A stretch of DNA of 5,983 nt from Planctomycetota bacterium (GTDB taxonomy: Bacteria; Planctomycetota; Phycisphaerae; Phycisphaerales; SM1A02), in assembly GCA_014381385.1 (NCBI GenBank), contig JACNLR010000168.1, positions 1 to 5,983 of the forward strand. The letters are read 5' to 3'. Below are positions 1 to 5,983 of this stretch, piece after piece. Positions within the stretch are counted from its first letter, which is position 1. Each line of letters starts with the position of its first letter. Position numbers and translations under genes: made by a program. The notes under the pieces are model-generated. The model saw nothing but the letters and a program-made list of their open reading frames with translations. It had not been told where the DNA came from and made no database searches.

Positions 1-1126
1 CTCCACCTGAGAGTTCTTCTCTTGCCATAGCGACAAGACCGTCCCATTGCTCCGCTTCAAGCAAACGTTTGAACTTCCGCGAGCCATTTGCATTCGTACG
101 TTCCGCAACAATTAAAACAGAAGTGTCTTGTTTAAATTCTACTGGCCTGTATACACTTGTCGCGCTTGGTATTAACTGTTCTGGTTTACGATCAGAAAGT
201 TGCATTTCTGGTTTAAGCGCAACAAGCGAAGCCAAGTGCTTGGGCGTAGTGCCGCAGCAACCACCCACAATATGTACACCATACTGTTCGATAAACCGTT
301 TCATAGCAGCGCCAAACGCGTGCGCAGAAAGTGGAAAGTGCGCGCTTCCATCTACGAGTTCAGGAAGTCCGGCATTTGGAATGACGGAAATGTTTCCTTG
401 CCAATGGTCACTGAGCCATTGCACGTGACTTTCCATCAGCTCGGGACCAGTAGCACAATTGAGTCCTAGAGATAAAATTGGATACGGAGCGAGTGCGTGA
501 ACGACTGTTTGCAAATCACTTCCAACCAGCATCGTCCCTGTTGTCTCAATTGTGATACTCACCATGATTGGCACATCATCTACGGTTTTGCCAGTCTGCT
601 CGAGCGCATCCATACAAGCATTGATGGCACATTTTACTTGCAGTAAATCTTGGCACGTTTCAATTAGAAACGCGTTTACTCCACCTTCAATCAACCCCGC
701 TGCTTGTTCAGTATAGGACTCAAGCATGGCGTCCCATGATGTTTGTCCAAGGGTAAGCAATTTTGTACCTGGACCCATTGAACCTAGAACGTACCGCTCT
801 CCCTCAACTTCGTTACATGCTTCCCTAGCAATCCTTGCAGACTGCACATTTAACTCGTACGCCCAAGTTGAAGCTTCGTCGTCGAACTCGGAGAGTACGA
901 GTTTATTTGCGCCGAAGGTATTCGTTTCAATCGCATCAACCCCCGCTTCTAAGAATGAAACGTGTATCGCTTTGACGAGATCTGGTCTTGATTTTGTCAG
1001 AATATCTGTGCAATTTTCGCGCCCGAGATAGTCACGATCAATATCTGTATCTATAGCTTGGACAGCCGTTCCCATCGCGCCATCGATAGTAAAGAATCCT
1101 TTTTGTATTGCTTCTTTGATATGCAT
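1..1126 (-). CDS. metH: Methionine synthase, cobalamin-dependent (MetH), N-terminal part, cut by window edge
   Basis: MetH moves a methyl group from 5-methyltetrahydrofolate via cobalamin to homocysteine, making methionine in the cytoplasm. The visible 375 residues start MHIKEAIQKG and run in frame off the left edge. The homocysteine S-methyltransferase domain spans about residues 8-305: DGAMGT at 15-20, ETNTFGAN at 67-74, GSMGPG at 115-120. The three expected zinc ligands are present: Cys224 in NCATGP, and Cys290-Cys291 in VGGCCGTTP. After a linker, residues 337-375 (VLIVAERTNANGSRKF, then WDGLVAMAREEL) match the start of the pterin-binding domain, which separates MetH from stand-alone homocysteine methyltransferases such as MmuM or BHMT. 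The cobalamin-binding and reactivation domains would lie outside the window, so B12 dependence is inferred from the domain order. The ATG at 1126 puts the DGAMGT motif at the usual distance from the N-terminus; only a weak AGAG precedes it. It is transcribed divergently from the neighbouring exporter genes. Confidence 0.95.
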   Translation of the reverse strand, partial: MHIKEAIQKGFFTIDGAMGTAVQAIDTDIDRDYLGRENCTDILTKSRPDLVKAIHVSFLEAGVDAIETNTFGANKLVLSEFDDEASTWAYELNVQSARIAREACNEVEGERYVLGSMGPGTKLLTLGQTSWDAMLESYTEQAAGLIEGGVNAFLIETCQDLLQVKCAINACMDALEQTGKTVDDVPIMVSITIETTGTMLVGSDLQTVVHALAPYPILSLGLNCATGPELMESHVQWLSDHWQGNISVIPNAGLPELVDGSAHFPLSAHAFGAAMKRFIEQYGVHIVGGCCGTTPKHLASLVALKPEMQLSDRKPEQLIPSATSVYRPVEFKQDTSVLIVAERTNANGSRKFKRLLEAEQWDGLVAMAREELSGG

Positions 1127-1182
1127 ATCTCTATATGGAAGAAATGTACCCGAGATTACCTATCCTCACAACTGCTTTCAGC

Positions 1183-1207
1183 CTTATATCCGGATAAACG
1201 GATAAAG
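1183..1207. repeat. Palindrome plus direct repeat (TATCC/GGATA cluster) in the divergent intergenic region
   Basis: TATCCGGATA (1187-1196) is a perfect 10-bp palindrome. Its right half begins a tandem pair GGATAAAC (1192-1199) and GGATAAAG (1200-1207), identical at 7 of 8 bases. A further TATCC lies at 1161-1165. In metH-sense RNA, 1207-1200 could also pair with 1191-1183 (8 bp, one bulged base) around an 8-nt loop. The cluster lies just downstream of the candidate metH promoter and upstream of the exporter operon, a sensible place for an operator or leader hairpin. No regulator family is recognised from the motif. Confidence 0.35.
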
Positions 1208-1220
1208 CGTTTTTCTGCGC

Positions 1221-1249
1221 ATTACACCCCAAAACGGCTACGATAACAA
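1221..1249 (-). promoter_or_regulatory. Candidate sigma70-type promoter for metH
   Basis: Read on the minus strand, TTGTTA (1249-1244) and TGTAAT (1226-1221) are separated by exactly 17 bp. They match the -35 and -10 consensus at 4 of 6 and 5 of 6 positions. Transcription would start near 1214, giving an untranslated leader of roughly 88 nt before the metH ATG at 1126. The -35 box lies only 3 bp upstream of the GTG start of the divergent gene. This is a match by eye in AT-rich DNA, so chance is a real alternative. I could not find an equally good promoter for the plus-strand operon. Confidence 0.35.
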
Positions 1250-1252
1250 GTT

Positions 1253-2023
1253 GTGCATCGATTTCTATCACCACTCCTCATTTTTACAGTACTTGCAGGT
1301 TTTACAGCCCCCCAAGCGCCTACTTTGCAACAGAGCCCAGAGGCAATACTCTCCAAAGCGATCCAAGCCATAGGCGGTAGACGCACACTTGAAAAAATGA
1401 ATTCGTTTCAACTACATGGCGTTATGCGTCTACCAGATGCAAGACCAGTCATCGAAATTGATCTCACGACGAGCAGAGGCGGCAAAGTACTAGGGATCAT
1501 GACGTATATTGGCCTTGGACAATCGCGCTTTGGTTCTGACGGCAAGACGGCCTGGGAACAAAATTTTAATGCTAACCAAGAACCAACGTGGGCTTTGATT
1601 GACAGTGAGATTCTCTCCCAAAAAGTGCAGCAAATGAATTGGCTAGAGTGGTTTACAATGTTACCTGCAAAATTAAGTGATATCAAATTCACAGGTAGCG
1701 CTACATTTGACGAAGAGGATTGTTGGAAGTTAACAATTACAGAAAAAGAAGGTAAGGAACAAGAAGCGTTCTTTTCAAAAACCACATTCCGCCCAAAGGG
1801 AAGAAGAACTATTGAATCAACCCCAAATGGAGATGCAACAATCGACGTGTATTTTCGTGATTGGCAGCGCGTTGGCGGCTTGTTACTTTTCCACACAGTC
1901 GAATACAATCGTGACGGCTCAACAGTAACGCTAAAACTCGATCGTATTACAACCACTCCAATTGGAGATTCGATATTTACCCTCCCCGAACAAATCAAAC
2001 TACTCGTTGACCAACATGAATGA
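1253..2023 (+). CDS. Secreted LolA/LolB-like (outer-membrane lipoprotein-sorting-like) protein of unknown function
   Basis: This is a 256-residue exported protein. Residues 1-22 look like a Sec signal peptide (MHR, a hydrophobic run from about 5 to 18, cleavage probably near the APQA stretch). There is no lipobox cysteine, so it is probably periplasmic rather than a lipoprotein. The rest has hallmarks I associate with LolA/LolB-fold proteins: AIQAIGGRRTLEKMNSFQLHG at 37-56, SDGKTAWEQN at 95-104, a later DWQRVGGLLLFHTVEY at 203-218, and an ending of the D-S-I-F-T-L-P type at 239-245. Such folds make a half-barrel that holds lipids or other hydrophobic ligands; the ligand here is unknown. The GTG at 1253 is the only start that keeps the signal peptide, because an in-frame TAA lies at 1244-1246. 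No strong Shine-Dalgarno site is visible. Its stop overlaps the start of the ABC ATPase gene by 8 bp, suggesting a shared role with that exporter. Confidence 0.85.
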   Translation: MHRFLSPLLIFTVLAGFTAPQAPTLQQSPEAILSKAIQAIGGRRTLEKMNSFQLHGVMRLPDARPVIEIDLTTSRGGKVLGIMTYIGLGQSRFGSDGKTAWEQNFNANQEPTWALIDSEILSQKVQQMNWLEWFTMLPAKLSDIKFTGSATFDEEDCWKLTITEKEGKEQEAFFSKTTFRPKGRRTIESTPNGDATIDVYFRDWQRVGGLLLFHTVEYNRDGSTVTLKLDRITTTPIGDSIFTLPEQIKLLVDQHE

Positions 2024-2966
2024 AGCCATCGCATTAACCTCAGTCTGTAAATCTTTCGGAGAAACAAAGGCTGTTGTTGATTTAGATTTATCCATTCCAG
2101 AGGGCTCGCTTTGTGGATTCTTAGGACCAAATGGCGCGGGCAAAAGCACGACAATCCGCATGATTATGTCAATCATTCATGCTGATTCGGGCTCGACTCA
2201 AGTGCTTGGCACTACTGCACTTGCCGCGAAAGATCGCATTGGGTACCTGCCCGAGGAACGAGGCGTATATCGAAAAATGAAGGTGTGCAAATTCATTGAA
2301 TATATTGCAAATCTGAAAGGGTTACGAGGCGCTTCGTTGCGAAAAACAATCAATAATTGGCTAGAAAGAATTGAATTGCCTGATGTACACAATAAAAAAT
2401 GTGAAGAACTCAGCAAAGGCATGCAACAAAAAGTGCAATTCCTTGCAGCTATAATTCATGAGCCTGAGTTGATTATTTTAGATGAACCATTTTCAGGACT
2501 CGACCCAGTAAACGCAAAAGTTATTGGAAATGTAATTAATGAATTACACAATGAAGGTCGTACAATTTTATTTTCAACGCATGTGCTCCATCAAGCAGAA
2601 CAAATATGCAATCGCATTGTCATGATTGACCAAGGTCTCAAAGTTCTAGATGGTTCCCTTAAATCGATACAGGAACAATTTAATCCAAGGATTGTGCAAG
2701 TAGAACCCGTAGACCCTTCAGTGCGATTCGACGGAATAGAAGGCGTAATGCATTCGACTACAGTTAAACGCAGTAATCGAATTGATCTTCGAGTAGAGGA
2801 CACCGCAAACCCAGTTGACGTTTTACAACGCATTGTTGCTTACACACCCGTATTGTCTGTACAACTTGCTCGACCTTCATTAGATGAGATCTTTATCGAG
2901 CATGTTGCAACGAGCAGAGGCGTCGAAGCAGCAGAAGCAGCACGAATGGAATTAGATCATGCGTAA
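2016..2966 (+). CDS. ABC transporter ATP-binding protein (NatA/YhaQ type)
   Basis: This 316-residue cytoplasmic ATPase should power the permease encoded next. All nucleotide-binding motifs are intact: Walker A GPNGAGKST (37-45), signature LSKGMQQK (132-139), Walker B LIILDE (152-157), D-loop SGLD (160-163) and switch histidine His189 in STH. The Q-loop region reads GYLPEERG (76-83), with Glu where many ABC ATPases have Gln; this is a usual trait of the YhaQ-like branch, not a defect. After the ATPase core (about 1-215), a C-terminal extension ends in LARPSLDEIFIEHV, typical of the DUF4162 domain of ABC-2 exporter ATPases. The ATG at 2016 was chosen because the protein then begins right before the first ABC strand. 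An in-frame TTG at 1962 would add 18 residues lying inside the upstream gene. The gene overlaps its upstream neighbour (ATGAATGA) and downstream neighbour (ATGCGTAA) by 8 bp each, so translational coupling is likely. The substrate is not predictable. Confidence 0.96.
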   Translation: MNEAIALTSVCKSFGETKAVVDLDLSIPEGSLCGFLGPNGAGKSTTIRMIMSIIHADSGSTQVLGTTALAAKDRIGYLPEERGVYRKMKVCKFIEYIANLKGLRGASLRKTINNWLERIELPDVHNKKCEELSKGMQQKVQFLAAIIHEPELIILDEPFSGLDPVNAKVIGNVINELHNEGRTILFSTHVLHQAEQICNRIVMIDQGLKVLDGSLKSIQEQFNPRIVQVEPVDPSVRFDGIEGVMHSTTVKRSNRIDLRVEDTANPVDVLQRIVAYTPVLSVQLARPSLDEIFIEHVATSRGVEAAEAARMELDHA

Positions 2967-4284
2967 GACATTAACCGTAGCTTGGAGAGAGTTTAGACAT
3001 ACCGCGATGACAAAGGCATTCTTGTTCGGCGCAGTAGTCATGCCTATTCTCATGATGGGGCTATTTATTGTAGTCATACCACTCCTTATGGAATCAAACG
3101 ACGATCCCCTAGAAGGCACTGTCGTTGTTGTAGCGCCGGAGGATGTGCTCCAGTCAATCCAAGACCATGTTGCAGAAGACAGTTCTCCCCTGCAAGAAAT
3201 TGTTGGAACGTTACCTGATCAAATTGCAAATGACCCACTCGCTAGTGCTCTTTTGGGTACAAATACGAAATCCGAACTTACTGTCATTTCTGCGCCCGAT
3301 GGTGTTGCAATTGACGAATTGAAACAAAGAGTACGCAATGGGGAGTACACGGGATTAATTGTCGTTCCAGAATCTTTTGTCTTATCGATCGAGTCAGAAA
3401 CTCCTCTAGAAGTCTTCATACCAAGTAATTTTTCTCCAAACCATACCGACGCATTGACGTACGCAACTTCAAAGTCAGTTGTGGACGTTCGCCTGCGTAG
3501 ACTTGGGCATGATCCAGATACCATGCGCAAGTTAACAAAACGCCCCAGTATCATCGCAACACGACTCTCAGACGACGGTAGTGAAGCGAAAGATAATGAG
3601 ATTGCACGGAAACTCATTCCGATGGCTTTCATGATGCTCATTTGGATCGCTACCTTTACAAGTGGTAATTACCTTTTAACAACAACAATCGAAGAAAAAG
3701 GTAATAAAGTGATGGAGGTTCTGTTGAGTGCAATTAGCCCAACGCAACTCCTTGGTGGGAAAATACTAGGACAAGCAGGAGTGAGTGCTGTGATTCTTTG
3801 CATGTATGGTTCCGCAGCGATAGCAGGACTTGTTGCATTTGCAATGCTCGACCTAATACCTATGTCGCACTTGGTTCTCTTTGGTATCTATTTTATTCTC
3901 GCGTATTTTATGGTTGCAACAATAATGGCTGCTGTAGGTAGCGCGGTGAGCGAGTTGAGCGATGCCCAATCCTTATTGGGACCTGTGATGCTCATTCTGA
4001 TTGTCCCGTTTGGCCTCTGGCCAATCATTTCAGAACACCCCAACGGACTCGTTGCAATCATCTCAAGTTTAACTCCGCCGCTCTTGCCTTTTACAATGAT
4101 AATCCGAGTGACCGCATCAACCGAAATCGTGCCTTTGTGGCAACTCCTTCTCTCCATAGGCATTGGGATAGCCTCAGTATTCATTATGGTCTGGATGTGC
4201 GCTCGTATTTTCCGAATCGGTGTTCTTATGCAAGGCAAACCACCAAGTGTATTCCAACTTGTACGATGGATACGTCAAGGGTAA
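2959..4284 (+). CDS. ABC-2 family permease (NatB/YhaP type)
   Basis: This 441-residue inner-membrane protein is the expected partner of the ATPase just upstream. The architecture fits the NatB-like ABC-2 permeases: a first membrane helix at about 20-44, a large extracytoplasmic domain at about 45-218, then helices near 219-241, 274-296, 303-328, 339-356 and 393-417. The cytoplasmic segment after the second helix, TTTIEEKGNKVMEVLLSAIS (241-260), followed by PTQLLGGKILG, carries the conserved E-E-K signature of this family. Related complexes export sodium, antibiotics or other small molecules, but the family name does not fix the substrate. The start ATG at 2959 lies inside the last codons of the ATPase gene, with a GGA at 2947-2949 as a weak ribosome site. 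No truncation or frameshift is visible. Because a LolA-like secreted protein is encoded in the same operon, a hydrophobic or envelope-related substrate is possible; that is inference only. Confidence 0.94.
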   Translation: MRKTLTVAWREFRHTAMTKAFLFGAVVMPILMMGLFIVVIPLLMESNDDPLEGTVVVVAPEDVLQSIQDHVAEDSSPLQEIVGTLPDQIANDPLASALLGTNTKSELTVISAPDGVAIDELKQRVRNGEYTGLIVVPESFVLSIESETPLEVFIPSNFSPNHTDALTYATSKSVVDVRLRRLGHDPDTMRKLTKRPSIIATRLSDDGSEAKDNEIARKLIPMAFMMLIWIATFTSGNYLLTTTIEEKGNKVMEVLLSAISPTQLLGGKILGQAGVSAVILCMYGSAAIAGLVAFAMLDLIPMSHLVLFGIYFILAYFMVATIMAAVGSAVSELSDAQSLLGPVMLILIVPFGLWPIISEHPNGLVAIISSLTPPLLPFTMIIRVTASTEIVPLWQLLLSIGIGIASVFIMVWMCARIFRIGVLMQGKPPSVFQLVRWIRQG

Positions 4285-4323
4285 TCGAACTTTTGGTCAC
4301 ATAAATGACGTATGATGCCAACT

Positions 4324-5022
4324 ATGGCAAGTAAACTTTATTCGAATCCATCAGCTGCCCTTGAAGGACTTACGTTCGACGGCATGATGGTCGGTGTTGG
4401 CGGTTTTGGGCTGTGTGGCATCCCCGAAAATCTCATTGTCGCACTACGTGATACTGAAGTTTCAGCGTTAACGTGCGTATCCAATAACGCAGGCGTGGAT
4501 GACTGGGGACTTGGTCTCCTTCTTCAGACTAAGCAGATAACGAAAATGTTAAGTTCGTACGTAGGTGAAAATGCTGAATTCGAGCGGCAATTCATGGCCG
4601 ATGAACTCGAGATCGAGTTTTGCCCGCAAGGCACACTCGCTGAACGACTACGTGCTGGTGGCGCTGGCATACGTGGTTTTTATACAAAAACTGGGGTTGG
4701 CACAATAGTCGCCGATGGCAAGGAAACGATGGATTTCGATGGAGAAACTTGCGTGCTCGAACGTGGGATTGTATGTGACCTATCTCTAGTGAAAGCATGG
4801 AAAGCCGATGAGGCTGGTAATTTAATCTACCGCAAAACTGCGCGAAATTTCAATCCGATGGTTGCAATGGCTGGCAGAGTAACGGTCGCAGAAGTAGAAG
4901 AAATTGTACCAATTGGCACCTTCGACCCTGACCAAATCCACACGCCATCTATCTATGTAAACCGAATTGTGCAAAATTCGTTCGAAAAAAGAATTGAACA
5001 ACGTACGGTCACGCCTTCCTAA
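4324..5022 (+). CDS. scoA: 3-oxoacid CoA-transferase subunit A (SCOT family, ScoA/LpsI-like)
   Basis: This 232-residue protein matches the alpha subunit of class I CoA-transferases, which move CoA from succinyl-CoA to acetoacetate or a similar 3-oxoacid in the cytoplasm. The family signature is clear: FDGMMVGVGGFGLCGIPENL at 18-37, then SNNAG, later CPQGTLAERLRAGGAGIRGFYTKTGVGT in the middle, and the usual C-terminal HTPSIYVNRIVQ followed by FEKRIEQRTV. The length is normal for subunit A. Starts at 4312 and 4315 (four and three residues longer) are also in frame after the TGA at 4306; 4324 gives the M-x-x-K-L-Y beginning seen in relatives. None has a good Shine-Dalgarno site. The catalytic glutamate belongs to subunit B, normally the next gene, but no B subunit is encoded on either side here. 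It lies 39 bp after the permease gene and may be co-transcribed. The exact acid substrate (acetoacetate, 3-oxoadipate or another) cannot be settled. Confidence 0.93.
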   Translation: MASKLYSNPSAALEGLTFDGMMVGVGGFGLCGIPENLIVALRDTEVSALTCVSNNAGVDDWGLGLLLQTKQITKMLSSYVGENAEFERQFMADELEIEFCPQGTLAERLRAGGAGIRGFYTKTGVGTIVADGKETMDFDGETCVLERGIVCDLSLVKAWKADEAGNLIYRKTARNFNPMVAMAGRVTVAEVEEIVPIGTFDPDQIHTPSIYVNRIVQNSFEKRIEQRTVTPS

Positions 5023-5068
5023 ATGCCGTCCGATAGCACAAAAACTAAAAATAGTCGTCATATTAATT

Positions 5069-5085
5069 GTTCAAGTGCGTTGAAC
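5069..5085. repeat. Short inverted repeat between scoA and the next gene
   Basis: GTTCAA (5069-5074) and TTGAAC (5080-5085) are perfect inverted arms around a 5-nt loop, followed by TTT at 5086-5088. The hairpin starts 46 bp after the scoA stop. It could be a weak terminator or a regulator site, but the 6-bp stem has only two G-C pairs and the T tract is short, so a strong intrinsic terminator is unlikely. The right arm, TTGAAC, also resembles a -35 box, with only a poor -10 (AAAATA, 5105-5110) at a long 19-bp spacing. The rest of this 139-bp gap holds no gene that I can see. Confidence 0.25.
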
Positions 5086-5147
5086 TTTGCCTCTTTACCG
5101 ACCGAAAATAGATATTCGTTACAGATCACTTTGGAAAGACATGCATT

Positions 5148-5155
5148 GAGAAGGA
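5148..5155 (+). promoter_or_regulatory. Shine-Dalgarno site for the gene at 5162
   Basis: GAGAAGGA ends 6 nt before the ATG at 5162 and is the best ribosome-binding site in the window. Together with an in-frame TGA at 5147-5149 it fixes this start. The other genes have much weaker sites. Confidence 0.7.
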
Positions 5156-5161
5156 AATAAA

Positions 5162-5983
5162 ATGCAACATAATTTACCCTTAAAATCGCTCTTTATTGTT
5201 GCTGTAACAGCAATTACATGCTCTTTTATAGCTCAAAAAGCTGACGCCCAGATGGAATACATGGCGGAAGCCATGCGGCCAGAATATATGTCGCGTGATC
5301 TAGTAGTTTTTGCTGAGGGTCTAAATCTTGACGATACGCAAGAGGTGATTGTCGAGGCGATGTTTGATTCGTACGAAGATGATTTTGAACTCGGTTGGGC
5401 GACAACGCAAGAGCGACTTAATAAGGTCGCTGAAGACCTCAAAAAGAACCCCCCCACATCAACCAAAGATACGTTAGAGCCCGTCCTTAATGCACTGGGA
5501 GATTGGTTACAAGAAAAAAGATTGCTCGACCAAGGACTTTTAGAGAACGTACAAGCAATTCTGATTGCTGAACAAAAAAACCTTTGGCCCGGCTTCGCGC
5601 AACGACTCTATCGTGAAAAGCATACAAACCGAGGTCGTCTTAGTGGAGAATCTGTCGACCTTTTCCTCATAGTGCGAGACGCGCAACTTGCGCCAGTTGC
5701 AGAATCCATCATTGAAACAAATTTGATTGAGTATGCCACTGCACTGGACATAGCAATGCGCACACGTGACACTATTCTACGAGGTAACCCTAAAAAACTC
5801 TTCGACAACATTCTTTCTGAAAACGCCGACAGACTCCCTGCACAAATTGACACTCTCATTCGAGCCCGTGTAGAAGTACGAGACTTAAACGATCGTTACA
5901 TAGACCTAATCAGTAACGCTCTTTCTTCCACCGATGGCGAAGATTTTCGTAACCGTGCATTAAAACGTGGGTATACACGAATC
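5162..5983 (+). CDS. Secreted alpha-helical protein of unknown function, C-terminus beyond window
   Basis: The frame is open for 274 codons to the right edge with no stop, so the gene is partial. Residues 1-29 form a clear Sec signal peptide (Lys8, a hydrophobic stretch at 9-24, cleavage after ADA at 27-29). Cys20 does not sit in a proper lipobox, so a soluble periplasmic or surface location is more likely than a lipoprotein. The mature part is polar, rich in Glu, Asp, Leu and Arg, and looks almost entirely helical. Two stretches resemble each other: LNLDDTQEVIVEAMFDSYED (55-74, continuing to about 86) and QLAPVAESIIETNLIEYATA (175-194, continuing to about 206). Between them lies LENVQAILIAEQKNLWPGF (127-145), then a G-R-L-S-G-E-S-V-D-L stretch at 158-167. 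I know similar uncharacterised proteins from Planctomycetota, especially Phycisphaerae, but this is from memory. No enzyme motif is visible, and I assign no function. Confidence 0.85.
   Translation, partial: MQHNLPLKSLFIVAVTAITCSFIAQKADAQMEYMAEAMRPEYMSRDLVVFAEGLNLDDTQEVIVEAMFDSYEDDFELGWATTQERLNKVAEDLKKNPPTSTKDTLEPVLNALGDWLQEKRLLDQGLLENVQAILIAEQKNLWPGFAQRLYREKHTNRGRLSGESVDLFLIVRDAQLAPVAESIIETNLIEYATALDIAMRTRDTILRGNPKKLFDNILSENADRLPAQIDTLIRARVEVRDLNDRYIDLISNALSSTDGEDFRNRALKRGYTRI

Noticed and set aside
69..1031. Several plus-strand open frames across the first kilobase
   Set aside because: They are antisense to metH, whose protein matches its family throughout this stretch, and their translations show no domain.
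1127..1252. A SAM, SAH or cobalamin riboswitch upstream of metH
   Set aside because: The leader is about 88-126 nt, too short for a cobalamin riboswitch, and I recognise no conserved core of a SAM or SAH riboswitch. Only a short hairpin is possible. A covariance-model search would decide this.
1962..2015. An earlier in-frame TTG start for the ABC ATPase
   Set aside because: The extra 18 residues do not resemble an ABC N-terminus and lie wholly inside the upstream gene. The ATG at 2016 gives the usual beginning and a typical stop-start overlap.
2091..2100. Glu instead of Gln in the ABC ATPase Q-loop as a sign of an inactive protein
   Set aside because: The Y-L-P-E-E-R-G form (residues 77-83, near bases 2244-2264) is usual in the YhaQ-like branch, and all other ATPase motifs are intact.
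1408..2154. A 248-codon open frame on the minus strand
   Set aside because: It lies antisense to the LolA-like gene and the start of the ABC ATPase gene, both well supported by motifs. Its translation is rich in Ser, Arg and Cys with no recognisable domain.
4296..4309. A GTCA/TGAC inverted repeat between the permease and scoA
   Set aside because: The arms are only 4 bp with a 6-nt loop and no T tract, as expected by chance; it does not support a terminator or operator.
5162..5251. A lipoprotein signal at Cys20 of the last protein
   Set aside because: The residues before the cysteine (Ala-Ile-Thr) do not form a lipobox, and a good signal peptidase I site (ADA before Gln30) follows.

Overview
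The window looks like ordinary chromosomal DNA of a Gram-negative-type (diderm) bacterium, moderately AT-rich, with six protein-coding genes. Two of them run off the window edges. I see no tRNA, rRNA, CRISPR array, insertion sequence or phage gene. The organism is uncertain. Shine-Dalgarno sites are weak or absent before most starts. The last gene encodes a secreted helical protein of a style I associate with Planctomycetota, especially Phycisphaerae. I offer that lineage as a tentative inference only.

Layout: bases 1-1126 (minus strand) hold the first 375 codons of metH, cobalamin-dependent methionine synthase: the whole homocysteine-binding domain and the beginning of the methyltetrahydrofolate-binding domain. 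A 126-bp divergent intergenic region (1127-1252) holds a plausible metH promoter and a cluster of TATCC/GGATA half-sites. Going right on the plus strand, three genes form one tightly coupled cluster: a secreted LolA/LolB-like protein (1253-2023), an ABC ATPase (2016-2966) and a NatB/YhaP-type ABC-2 permease (2959-4284). Both junctions overlap by exactly 8 bp. Next is a 3-oxoacid CoA-transferase subunit A (4324-5022), then a 139-bp gap with a small inverted repeat, then a secreted alpha-helical protein of unknown function (5162 to the right edge).

How the genes fit together: the ABC ATPase and permease should form one membrane complex. The secreted protein encoded first in the cluster is probably its periplasmic or outer-membrane partner, but the substrate cannot be read from sequence. 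The CoA-transferase A subunit normally pairs with a B subunit encoded next door; none is present on either side here, so its partner must lie elsewhere. metH is divergent and has no obvious functional link to the rest. I did not find a clearly novel system. The points most worth checking are the missing CoA-transferase B subunit, the LolA-like protein coupled to the exporter, and the internal duplication in the last protein.
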